From contig NZ_FQYR01000005.1 of NCBI RefSeq assembly GCF_900141815.1, positions 372,001-436,000 of the forward strand: a stretch of DNA of 64,000 nucleotides, in the 5' to 3' direction. How positions within the stretch are numbered: the stretch's first letter is position 1; each line of letters begins with the position of its first letter. Of the stretch, positions 51,792-61,655 are shown piece after piece. The DNA is from Rubritalea squalenifaciens DSM 18772. Lineage in GTDB: Bacteria > Verrucomicrobiota > Verrucomicrobiia > Verrucomicrobiales > Akkermansiaceae. The notes beneath the pieces are model-generated. The model searched no databases. It was not told the DNA's origin and worked only from the letters and a program-made list of their open reading frames with translations. The position numbers and the translations under genes were made by a program.

Positions 51792-52760
51792 TTAAGTTGA
51801 GCGTAGCCTGCTGACGGTGCTGTCGGCGAGTAAGGCCTCTAGTTTAGAGGGCTGGCAAATCATGTAGATATCGGCATAGGCCTCGGCATCGATCGTGGTT
51901 GCTTCTACATTCGAGGGTATGATGTGTTTACAGAGTGAAATGGATGGAAAGATCCCGATGCCGTGCGAGACATATTGGAGAGCCTCGGTAGCATTCATGG
52001 CATGGATGAAACTCAGTTCTTTGCCTTGGTACTTGGGGTCTGTAGAGAACAGTTCTCTGATTTGAGTCTCTGTAACTGGAGCTTGTAAGATCACACTGAG
52101 GCTGGTGTCCTTGCTATCCGTTTCTTCTCCATCCGTCTGCTGGTAGATTACGATATGGTCTCTGTAGACGAGTTGGGATACGAGGTTTTCGTTTCTCGCT
52201 GGCTTGATACCGAGGAATGCTTCGAATTCACCATTATTCAGTTTGTCCATGTCTCCGCCCGGGTGGAGAATCCACTGGTTCTGATCAGGTGTTTCAGGGT
52301 TCTGGGGGATGGTGTCCCAGAGTCTGCTGGAGAAAGACAGGTAGGCGTCTAAGCCGATATTGATTCTCTGGTTTAGCTGATGAACGTCTTGAATGGCTTG
52401 ATCTAGGCTTTTGAGAGCGATGTGTAGCTCTCTGAAAGATTTCAGCCACTGGGTGGCGCTGACGCTGAGGCCTAGTCTGCGATCGCTTTTTTTCTCGATC
52501 AGTACAAAGCCGACGGCCTTTTCCATGGCTCTGATTTTTCGTCTCAAGTGCGCTTCAGAGATTTGCAGACGATAGGCTGCCTCTGTGTAAGAGTCTGCAT
52601 TATTTAAGGCAAGGAGACGCTCCAAGTCTTTGAGGGTGATTTGCTCAGAGGCCAGGCTGTTGGCTGGATCGAGGCTGTGCGCGCCAGTCTCAGGAGAGAC
52701 GGTCTCATTGGCACCCGCAACGAGGTTTATTGGAGAAGTATCGTTACGACGGTTATACAT
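51792..52760 (-). CDS. Divergent LysR-like transcriptional regulator (322 aa)
   Basis: Starts at the ATG ending at 52760; the TTG at 52769 is less likely. A 40-residue N-terminal extension precedes a LysR-like winged helix (about 42-100, DLERLLALNNADSYTEAAYRLQISEAHLRRKIRAME, then LIEKKSDRRLGLSVSATQWL). The C-terminal effector domain is weakly conserved. The extension and the altered helix-turn-helix make it a distant member. It lies just upstream of the LysR gene at 50.8-51.7 kb and may be co-transcribed with it. Confidence 0.8.
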   Translation of the reverse strand: MYNRRNDTSPINLVAGANETVSPETGAHSLDPANSLASEQITLKDLERLLALNNADSYTEAAYRLQISEAHLRRKIRAMEKAVGFVLIEKKSDRRLGLSVSATQWLKSFRELHIALKSLDQAIQDVHQLNQRINIGLDAYLSFSSRLWDTIPQNPETPDQNQWILHPGGDMDKLNNGEFEAFLGIKPARNENLVSQLVYRDHIVIYQQTDGEETDSKDTSLSVILQAPVTETQIRELFSTDPKYQGKELSFIHAMNATEALQYVSHGIGIFPSISLCKHIIPSNVEATTIDAEAYADIYMICQPSKLEALLADSTVSRLRST

Positions 52761-53105
52761 CACACACAATTTGGATTTTCTATTGAACTCTGCAGATCAA
52801 ACTACAACAAAGAGATGTGCCAAGTGAAGCGCAAATGCATCAAAGTCTAAACGTTTGTTTAAATTGCGCCGGGATAGGCCGTGCTCCATGGTGGTAATTT
52901 TTTCGATCTTGGGTTTAGTATATTCAGATTAAACTCTGATTATAAGATTATCTATACTGTTAGAGTCTAACATTGCAATCACGAAATCATAGGCGGGGCA
53001 GTGAAGTGAGGTGCCTTATTATAACTCCACCCTCTCCAAAAGAGCTGGAGAGGGTGGGGCTGTGTTGTACCAGGAATGGTGTGTGTTGCTATGAATCGTT
53101 GAGGT
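52761..53105. other. Intergenic region between LysR-like and papain-like peptidase genes (345 bp)
   Basis: No gene is seen. It holds the terminator hairpin of the peptidase gene (listed separately) and presumably the promoter of the LysR-like gene. A/T-rich tracts occur at 52915-52970. Confidence 0.5.
53027..53057 (-). terminator. Strong hairpin terminator of the papain-like peptidase gene
   Basis: A perfect 12-bp stem, CCACCCTCTCCA with TGGAGAGGGTGG (53027-53038 with 53046-53057, 7-base loop), lies 48 bases past the stop on the minus strand. On that strand it is followed by AGTTATAATAAGG, only partly T-rich. Confidence 0.6.
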
Positions 53106-53984
53106 CTACTTCCCGAGGTAGTAAATGTTGTATGCTAGTTTGCAAAGTCCTTCAGCGGATACTGATTCGCTGGAAGCATGCGAGTTTGAGTTTCTGATGA
53201 TGAATTGGTCCTTCTTGCTATCGTAGCCACTGATGACCACGCAATGGTAGCGGTACTGGATGCTAGCGCCTGGTGAGCGGTGAAGGGTGCTGTAGTCCTT
53301 GACGTCAACAGCTACCGGGCGAGTTTTCAGCTGCTGCATGATGGTTTGGCGAGCGTTGCTGGCGCTGGATGGTTTCACCTTTTTGAAAGAGAACTGCTGG
53401 GCGAAATGGCGAATGCTGTTTCGGCTGGAGAGGTTTGGCTTAATGGAGAGCTTGCTGGTAAGGCGGTCATCCATGTGCTGACTGACCAGGTTTTGTACGG
53501 CAGCGCGGCTGAAACGGCCAGATGTCTTCATCTGGGAGGCCGACTTATTCACCTGAGTACGCAGATTGCGTAATTTGTCCATCAGCATGGACATGCCAGG
53601 GGAGAAAGATGATTCGTAGGGGACTTCTTTCTCAAGGGCGACACCATAGGCTTTTACGAGATCGAAATCTGAAACCGGGCTGGCCGCCTCTTTGTAAAAG
53701 GGAGAGAGCTTCTTGTGAGCCGCTGCAGTAAGCTGGCCGCGGATCATTTCTTCAGAGCTTCTGTAGCCGCGCATCAGGTGGCGGGTGAAGAGGTCTCTTT
53801 CTGAGAGGTCAATGGTTCTACCGTTTACGAGATAATACTCGGCCTCCAGAAGTGCAAGAGTAGCAAACGTGTGGCAACTGCCCACATTCTGCTGCTTCTG
53901 CTCATGCCTCCAAAACTGGCGAGCCTGTGCCAGGCCAGTCAGGTTTAGAGCTGCAATGAGAAGGAGTGTGGTGGTTTTTTTCAT
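53106..53984 (-). CDS. Secreted papain-like (C1 family) cysteine peptidase (292 aa)
   Basis: A signal peptide (about 1-21) leads straight into the catalytic segment FWRHEQKQQNVGSCHTFATL, with Cys37 in the VGSCHTF variant of the papain QGxCGSCWAF motif. The second half has YRYHCVVISGYD with the catalytic His and IRNSNS with the Asn. There is no propeptide between signal and catalytic Cys, as in bacterial bleomycin hydrolase-like enzymes. It probably degrades peptides in the periplasm or outside. It stands alone with its own terminator. Confidence 0.85.
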   Translation of the reverse strand: MKKTTTLLLIAALNLTGLAQARQFWRHEQKQQNVGSCHTFATLALLEAEYYLVNGRTIDLSERDLFTRHLMRGYRSSEEMIRGQLTAAAHKKLSPFYKEAASPVSDFDLVKAYGVALEKEVPYESSFSPGMSMLMDKLRNLRTQVNKSASQMKTSGRFSRAAVQNLVSQHMDDRLTSKLSIKPNLSSRNSIRHFAQQFSFKKVKPSSASNARQTIMQQLKTRPVAVDVKDYSTLHRSPGASIQYRYHCVVISGYDSKKDQFIIRNSNSHASSESVSAEGLCKLAYNIYYLGK

Positions 53985-54504
53985 GAGTGGAAATGGGGAA
54001 AGGTTTTGTTTGTGGGAGATAATACGTAAATCGCTTATCGAGAGTGTTCAATAAAATTTATGATGAATTTGTGAACAAATGTTTAGAGAGGGCTTGAATG
54101 TTAAGCATTGCGATGCTTTGTGTGTCTTAAGTAAGGGGTTGGTAGCCATTGATCTATATGGGTTGTGGCTGTTTGGGGGGGTGTTGTTTCAGTATTTGAG
54201 GATCCTCGGGCTCGGTGATCGTTATTAACTTTTAAGGAGAGGAAGGGGATAGGTGTGAGTGTGAATGAATCATGAACATCTATTTCATTGTAATTGGAGG
54301 ATTGTGAAGCATTGATTCAGCATCTAGCGCTACGAAACAAGAGCTTGCGATTGCAGCGCAGTCGTCAGAGTCAAGGTTCCGAAGCATTAGAAAAGGCAAA
54401 TTTTTTGCAAAAATAAGTCAGTGTGTGGTTGCCAAAAGGTGAGTGGCACTGTAAGGAGCGCTGCAAGTTACTAGGTTACAGACCGGAACACGAAAGGACA
54501 GATT
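53985..54504. other. 520-bp upstream region of fusA
   Basis: No credible gene in any frame; open frames are under 15 codons. Near 54231-54256 there is a purine-rich stretch (AAGGAGAGGAAGGGG). The 12-bp palindrome TTTTTGCAAAAA lies at 54402-54413, about 90 bases before fusA. AAGGA at 54494-54498 is the fusA ribosome binding site. The promoter of this very highly expressed gene must lie here, but no confident box pair is seen. Confidence 0.5.
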
Positions 54505-56619
<2,115 letters not shown>

Positions 56620-56646
56620 GTATTAGTGATACAGATCATTTAACAG

Positions 56647-56676
56647 CGGCCAGCGGGTAACCGCTGGCCGTTTTTT
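56647..56676 (+). terminator. Rho-independent terminator of fusA
   Basis: A perfect 10-bp GC-rich stem, CGGCCAGCGG with CCGCTGGCCG (56647-56656 with 56661-56670), with a GTAA loop and a T6 run. Confidence 0.92.
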
Positions 56677-56740
56677 GTGTGCTAGTGGAGTCGGGAGTAG
56701 TTTGGATTGCCATTTGGGGCGGCCTTGTTAGCTTCGCGGC

Positions 56741-57298
56741 ATGCGTATCATTGCTGGGACAGCGGGTAGGAGAAACATCAAGGTGCCAAGGGCGGTGGTG
56801 CGTCCGACGACGGACCGTACCCGCGAGGCCTTGTTCTCGATACTTTCTCCGCGGATTGAGGGGGCTCGTGTGTTGGATTTATTTGCTGGATCTGGAGCTT
56901 TGGGGATGGAGGCTCTCAGCCGGGGGGCAAAGAGTTGTGTCTTTGTTGATGGTGACCGGGCGTGTACGAAGGTGATACAGGAAAATCTACGGACCTTGAA
57001 TTTGGGTGGAGGGAGTGTGCTTCAGGCGGATGCTGTCCAATATTGTAAGAGGGTGCAGGGGGATTTTGATCTTGTCTTTGCGGACCCGCCTTACAAGAAG
57101 ACGGCGGCTGACCGTGACTTTGTCATGGAGTTGATGAGTGAAGTTGCTCTGCAGCAGGCTGTTGCTGAGAGTGGTCTTCTGGTTGTGGAGATGGATGCCG
57201 GTGTGAACTTTGTTTGTCCTGAAGGTTGGAGTGAATTGGATGCTCGGAAGTATGGGGGGTGTGCGGTTTATATTTTTGAGAGGGAGGATAGTGTATGA
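56741..57298 (+). CDS. rsmD: 16S rRNA (guanine966-N2)-methyltransferase RsmD
   Basis: Methylates G966 of 16S rRNA in the small subunit. The family N-terminus RIIAGTAGRRNIKVP, the RPTTDRTREALFSIL segment, the SAM-binding LDLFAGSGALGMEALSRGA near residue 45 and the catalytic DPPY (FADPPYKKTA) near 120 are all present. At 185 residues it is normal. Its TGA overlaps the kdtA ATG, so the two genes are translationally coupled. Confidence 0.96.
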   Translation: MRIIAGTAGRRNIKVPRAVVRPTTDRTREALFSILSPRIEGARVLDLFAGSGALGMEALSRGAKSCVFVDGDRACTKVIQENLRTLNLGGGSVLQADAVQYCKRVQGDFDLVFADPPYKKTAADRDFVMELMSEVALQQAVAESGLLVVEMDAGVNFVCPEGWSELDARKYGGCAVYIFEREDSV

Positions 57299-58575
57299 TT
57301 CGGGCTGCGGTTTTGCTGCTCTATAATCTCCTGCTGCCACTTGTCTTTCTGCTCGGTTTTCCGGGCTGGTTGATCAAGATGTTGAAGCGGGGTGGTTATG
57401 GCACAGGTTTGCTGGAGCGCTTCGCTTGGTATGATGAGAGTATCGAGTATGAGCCGGCTGGGGTCGTGTATGTGCATGCCGTCAGTGTGGGGGAGGTCAT
57501 GATAGCGCTGAAGCTGATCTATCAGTGGCAGGCTGATTATCCGCAGGATCGTTTTGTTTTGGCTCCGACGACTACAACGGGATTGCTTGTGGCAAAGGAG
57601 AAGGCGCCAGTAGGTGTTCGGGTGATATACAGTCCTCTGGATTTTAGCTGGGTGTTGCAGAGGGTGTTCAAGAGGTTTGAGCCAAAGCAGATTGTTTTGA
57701 TTGAGGCTGAGGCTTGGCCGAACATGCTTGGGGTTGCCAAGCGGATGGGGGTTCCTGTTGGTCTGGCGAATGCGCGTTTGTCTGCACGTTCTGAGCGACG
57801 CTACAAGAAGTTTTCTGGCTTTGTGGAGCCGATGTTTGGGATGATAGATCAGGCTTGTGTTCAAGAGAGGGCGGATCTTAATCGATGGGCCTCAGTAGGT
57901 ATTCGTAGAGACCGTATTGAGGTCACGGGAAGTATTAAGTTTGATCAGTTGGGGGCTGCTGGGCCGCAGCGAAGGGGTGAGTTTCAGCGGATGTTGGATG
58001 TATTCGGTGAGGGGAGGAAGGTAGTTATGGCAATCAGTACGCACGCCGGAGAGGAGGCCTATATAGGTGAAGTGGTGCAGAATTTGGGTGAGGAGGTGCT
58101 GTATGTGGCTGTGCCAAGGCATGCTGAGAGGAGGCAGGAGGTTGCCAGATCACTCAAAGGCCTGGGTTACGAGGTAGTCTTGCGTAGTGCCTTCCATGAG
58201 CCGCGTGAATCGGAAGAGGCTTGTCTGATTGTGGATAGTACTGGGGAGTTGCGTGATTGGACGGCACATGCAGATGTTGTTGTGGTTGGTAAAAGTCTAT
58301 TGGGGGAAGGTGGGCAGAATCCCACGGAGGCAATTGCAGCGGGTGTGCCCGTGGTGGCAGGCCCTTCAATGGGGAACTTTGAACCCTTGGTTAGTATGCT
58401 CAGAGATGCTGGAGGGATTGCTATTGTCAGGGATGAGGGTGAATTGCTGTCCGCCTTGCGAAGGTGTCTGGAGGGAGGGGTAGAGGTCGCCAGGCAGTGC
58501 GGGTCTGCCCTTGAGGTTTTGCATGTTCATCAGGGGGCTGCAGCCCGAACGGTAGAAATACTTCGGAAAGATTAG
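57295..58575 (+). CDS. kdtA: 3-deoxy-D-manno-octulosonic acid (KDO) transferase
   Basis: Adds KDO to lipid A in the inner membrane. A hydrophobic N-terminal anchor (about 1-25) leads to HAVSVGEVMIALKLI near residue 61 with the catalytic Glu, and PLDFSWVLQRVFKRFEPKQIVLIEAEAWPN near 115. The C-terminal glycosyltransferase part has VVGKSLLGEGGQNPTEAIAAG near 330. Its presence implies a lipopolysaccharide-bearing outer membrane. It is coupled to rsmD through ATGA. Confidence 0.95.
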   Translation: MIRAAVLLLYNLLLPLVFLLGFPGWLIKMLKRGGYGTGLLERFAWYDESIEYEPAGVVYVHAVSVGEVMIALKLIYQWQADYPQDRFVLAPTTTTGLLVAKEKAPVGVRVIYSPLDFSWVLQRVFKRFEPKQIVLIEAEAWPNMLGVAKRMGVPVGLANARLSARSERRYKKFSGFVEPMFGMIDQACVQERADLNRWASVGIRRDRIEVTGSIKFDQLGAAGPQRRGEFQRMLDVFGEGRKVVMAISTHAGEEAYIGEVVQNLGEEVLYVAVPRHAERRQEVARSLKGLGYEVVLRSAFHEPRESEEACLIVDSTGELRDWTAHADVVVVGKSLLGEGGQNPTEAIAAGVPVVAGPSMGNFEPLVSMLRDAGGIAIVRDEGELLSALRRCLEGGVEVARQCGSALEVLHVHQGAAARTVEILRKD

Positions 58576-58678
58576 CGATAATTGCTGGTAATCTGCCACA
58601 AAAGCTTGTGGTATCGGCGCAAAGCTTAGTAAACATTCACCATCTGAAGCTAAGACATCATTGCCATATGGATAAAAT

Positions 58679-60211
58679 ATGGCAGCATCCGCACGTTACA
58701 TGAACGAGAAACCAGAAGACAAAAACTCACTGGATTTGAGCGCACTCGATTTCGGGCCTGCTTGGGCTCGAGAGGGTGAAGGTAAGACCAAGAAGAACTA
58801 CAAGGATTACGAGCCTAGAGGAGCTGGTTCTCGCAAGCCTTTCAAGGGGAAGGGTGGTCGTCCTCAGCACGGTGAAGGCCGCAAGTTTGATCGTGGTGAT
58901 AAGCGCCGTGGTAAATTTGATGGTAAGAAAGGTGGTCGTCCACCGCGCCCAGCATTTGTACAAGCTCCAGAAGGGGTGTCTGCAGAAATTATGCCTATTG
59001 AGGCTGGTGTGGATAATATGGCAAAGGAGATTTCCGCAGCTGGCCGTACCTATTCAGTTTTCGAGCTCGCACATGTGGTGCTAGGTGCAAGGGAGCGTTT
59101 TCATATTGTCTTCCGTAAGGAGGAGGGTGCTGAGGATTTGCTGCAGTGTAAGAAGGATCATTCAGTTTATTTAACGAAAGAGGAGTGCGTTGCGCATTTC
59201 TTGGTTTCGGACTGGAAGAGTGAATTCTACGAAGAAGAGGAAGTCGAGACTGAGCCTCCGACTGGAAGTTTTCAAGCGATCGCCAAGTGCGGTCTGAGTG
59301 GTGAGATCTTGGGTCCGCCAAACTATCATGCCTACACGCATAATGTGCTGGAATTACACCGCACTCGATTTGCGCACATGGATCTTGAGCGTTACAAGTC
59401 TCGCATCCAGACCGTGAGGTCTGAGGAGGCGGTGAGTGAGTGGCTTGAGTCCATGAAGAAAAAGACTCAGTACAAGGTAGTGGGTGAAGAGGGTGTTGTT
59501 CTGGATGATCCTCTTGCGGTGACCAAGCATTTCCAGGAAAAGCATTTTGATGAGGTCTTCCGTGCTACTCACCGGGCTGATGTGCCATCAGATATTCCAG
59601 CCAAGTTGCTTTCACCTGGTTTGCTGACCTTGTTGAAGGAGACTGTGGCGGATCAGCGTCGTTATCCTGGTAAATTGGCATCCTTCTTGTGTCGCCAGTT
59701 GTCTGGGAGGCATCTTGCAGTCTTTAAGTGGCAGGGTAAGTTGCATTGCGGGCCATCTCGTCCACATGTGGTTCCTGAGGAGACTACGATTGCAGATCGT
59801 CCCAAGCAGATGCTTGATTGGGTTCAGGCGAATCCTGGTGGAGGGGTTGATCAGCTCTGGAAGGATGTTCTCCCTGAGGGTATCTCTGAGGAGGCTAAGA
59901 AGGAGTGGTACCATGATCTTCATTGGCTGCTCAACCAGGGCTATGTGGTGTTGATGAGTGACGGTCATCTTTATGATTCAGCTCTCTCTAAAGAGAAGCC
60001 CAAGGCTAAGAAGGTTAAATCCGCGAAAAGTGGTGTCACTAAGAAGTCTAAGCCGCAGTCTAAGTCGGCTGAGCCAGAGTCCTCTGAGGAGGTAAAGTCT
60101 GAGCCTGTTGCTAAAGAGTCTGCTGATAAGCAGTCTGAGGTGCCAGCTTCTGATTCTAAAGAGATTGCTGAAGAGGTGAAAACTGAAGACTCTGAGGCTG
60201 AGGAGGCATAG
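58679..60211 (+). CDS. Verrucomicrobia-type protein with basic and acidic disordered ends (510 aa)
   Basis: I recognise the type, not the function. The N-terminal 95 residues are Lys/Arg/Gly-rich (GSRKPFKGKGGRPQ, RRGKFDGKKGGRPPRP), typical of nucleic-acid-binding tails. The central 300 residues form an ordered domain (FELAHVVLGARERFHIVF, ...GLSGEILGPPNYHAYTHNV, WLNQGYVVLMSDGHLY). The last 90 are Lys then Ser/Glu/Ala-rich and end acidic. A role in RNA binding or ribosome-linked work is plausible because of the tail and its strong codon bias, but unproved. No signal or membrane segment. A three-helix membrane protein follows 8 bases later. Confidence 0.78.
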   Translation: MAASARYMNEKPEDKNSLDLSALDFGPAWAREGEGKTKKNYKDYEPRGAGSRKPFKGKGGRPQHGEGRKFDRGDKRRGKFDGKKGGRPPRPAFVQAPEGVSAEIMPIEAGVDNMAKEISAAGRTYSVFELAHVVLGARERFHIVFRKEEGAEDLLQCKKDHSVYLTKEECVAHFLVSDWKSEFYEEEEVETEPPTGSFQAIAKCGLSGEILGPPNYHAYTHNVLELHRTRFAHMDLERYKSRIQTVRSEEAVSEWLESMKKKTQYKVVGEEGVVLDDPLAVTKHFQEKHFDEVFRATHRADVPSDIPAKLLSPGLLTLLKETVADQRRYPGKLASFLCRQLSGRHLAVFKWQGKLHCGPSRPHVVPEETTIADRPKQMLDWVQANPGGGVDQLWKDVLPEGISEEAKKEWYHDLHWLLNQGYVVLMSDGHLYDSALSKEKPKAKKVKSAKSGVTKKSKPQSKSAEPESSEEVKSEPVAKESADKQSEVPASDSKEIAEEVKTEDSEAEEA

Positions 60212-60219
60212 GTCTATCT

Positions 60220-60597
60220 ATGGGGATTGGCTATATACTTGTCATTGTGGTGGCGGGGCTTCTCGCCTCCTATTTCTTTGGCAAGTTAGCTAAGGAAAAG
60301 GGGTACCCCGCGGCAAAGGCGCGAAGGTACCCTATTTTGCTGATGATTGCAGCGGTGATTGTCAGTCTTGCTTTTTTGGGTTCCGCGTTTCTTCTCGGAA
60401 TCATGATGGAGAATCTACGCAATGTACTCAGTATGGTGTACATGCTTGCGAACTGGTTCCTGATTGCCGTCTATCTGGTGGTTCTAAATAAGGCCTATTC
60501 GAATATGAAGGAGGCTCCGGATGCTCAAAAATTGCGCGAACGGATGGAGGCTCTTCAAAAAGAAAGAGCTGAAGCAGGTGCCCAATCAGAAGAGTGA
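60220..60597 (+). CDS. Small membrane protein with three helices (125 aa)
   Basis: Three hydrophobic stretches (about 3-18, 40-62, 72-91) and a basic charged C-terminal helix (APDAQKLRERMEALQKERAEAG). It starts 8 bases after the 510-residue gene, so the two are probably co-transcribed. The family is not recognised. It converges with the next gene with 6 bases between stops. Confidence 0.7.
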   Translation: MGIGYILVIVVAGLLASYFFGKLAKEKGYPAAKARRYPILLMIAAVIVSLAFLGSAFLLGIMMENLRNVLSMVYMLANWFLIAVYLVVLNKAYSNMKEAPDAQKLRERMEALQKERAEAGAQSEE

Positions 60598-60603
60598 TCT
60601 CTT

Positions 60604-60897
60604 CTAGTGGTGTTTTTTCCAAGGATGCAGGTAGTCGTGCATGCCATGCCAGTCTTCCAGGTAGTAAGCGCTGGCTATGACGGCCGCCCAGTAGAGTGCG
60701 GGTACTAGGAGTAGGGATACGCCAAAGGTGGCTAGTGAAAGCCAACCAGCGATGAAAAGCATCAGCAGGTTACCGCCTATCAAGATTCCAAAGCCTGATA
60801 GGTAGTGATGCTTGTAGATGTGTCCCAGTCCGGGAATCACGCTGAGCACGGCAGCTACCCTGTCTCGCTCCGATTTGGTGAATTGAGGTAGATTCAT
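60604..60897 (-). CDS. Small membrane protein (97 aa)
   Basis: The true start is the ATG ending at 60897 (MNLPQFTKSERDRVAAVLSV), because the upstream 64 codons of the frame have no protein character. The helix-Gly-His pattern VIPGLGHIYKHHYLSGFGI near residue 20 followed by two membrane segments recalls TM2-domain-like small proteins. A His/Tyr-rich tail (DWHGMHDYLHPWKKHH) follows. Function unknown. Confidence 0.72.
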   Translation of the reverse strand: MNLPQFTKSERDRVAAVLSVIPGLGHIYKHHYLSGFGILIGGNLLMLFIAGWLSLATFGVSLLLVPALYWAAVIASAYYLEDWHGMHDYLHPWKKHH

Positions 60898-61101
60898 ACT
60901 TTTTTGGGGTGTTTCTCTAGTACACAATGTAACAGGTCCTTGAATTTTAATCAATTGTATACGTGTAGGGCTTGAGGTGTCTGTTTGAGGGGTGATTTCG
61001 GGTAGTTTGTTAGTACACCCGCTTGAATCAAGTGTAGCTAAAGGATTTAGCGGGAATCGTAAGTATTTTTGTAAAACTCTTAGAAGCAATCGATTTCGCG
61101 G

Positions 61102-61139
61102 TTGACATCAAAGTGTACTAAAGTGTATGTATGTGTGCT
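61102..61139 (+). promoter_or_regulatory. dcw promoter with MraZ-type direct repeats
   Basis: A perfect -35 TTGACA (61102-61107) is followed after 18 bases by TATGTA (61126-61131). Overlapping it are direct repeats with 10-bp period: AAAGTGTACT (61110-61119), AAAGTGTATG (61120-61129) and the weaker TATGTGTGCT (61130-61139). MraZ proteins bind such 10-bp spaced repeats in front of their own operon. The TGG-type core of E. coli MraZ boxes is not matched, so the specificity is probably shifted. Confidence 0.55.
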
Positions 61140-61160
61140 TCCGAGCTAAAAGACACAGCC

Positions 61161-61625
61161 ATGAGGACGTATGAACATACCCTGGAGGGGGTGTATGAAC
61201 ATAAGCTCGACCCCAAATGCCGGGTGTCGGTGCCGTCCGATTGGCGAGTGTCGGCTGGGAGTGGGACGTTACGTTTGCTGCGCTCCACGAAGTACGAGAA
61301 GCCGATCCTCAAGGTCCTGACAGACCAAGAGTTTGCGAGCTTGCTGGCACAAGTGGATGAGCGCACGGAGTGGTCTCATGCTCAAAGGCAGCTGATGAGA
61401 GGAAGACTCTTCTCTGATAGCCAGAAGACGAAGCTGAACCCGCAGGGGAAGCTTCCGATTCCGAAAGCACTATGTGAGATGGTTGGTCTCGAGCCGGATG
61501 GTCCGGCCTCCTTGGTGGGGCGGGGCACCTACTTCGAGATCGTGAAGCCAGATTACTACCACGAGATGCGTGTTCGCGAGGACGAGGAAATCGCCAAGCT
61601 CAACGCGGACATGGGCATCTTCTGA
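61161..61625 (+). CDS. mraZ: Transcriptional regulator MraZ
   Basis: The two MraZ domains are visible as EHKLDPKCRVSVPSDWRV near residue 12 and KLNPQGKLPIPKALCEMVGLE near 100, the LD-x-KGR/P-type pattern being preserved in both. MraZ is an AbrB-fold, DNA-binding regulator of the dcw (division and cell wall) cluster. An ATG at 61131 also exists, but the -10 box covers it, so 61161 is preferred. It has no good ribosome binding site. Direct repeats upstream suggest autoregulation. It heads mraZ-rsmH-ftsL-ftsI. Confidence 0.9.
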   Translation: MRTYEHTLEGVYEHKLDPKCRVSVPSDWRVSAGSGTLRLLRSTKYEKPILKVLTDQEFASLLAQVDERTEWSHAQRQLMRGRLFSDSQKTKLNPQGKLPIPKALCEMVGLEPDGPASLVGRGTYFEIVKPDYYHEMRVREDEEIAKLNADMGIF

Positions 61626-61655
61626 TCTTTATCATCCCCAGACGGAGCAAAAACA

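Noticed and set aside
61161-61202. Direct repeat GTATGAACATA twice at the start of mraZ, considered as an operator or insertion target
   Set aside because: It lies in coding sequence and encodes the repeated YEH segment; two copies are not enough to claim a site, and the better repeats lie upstream.
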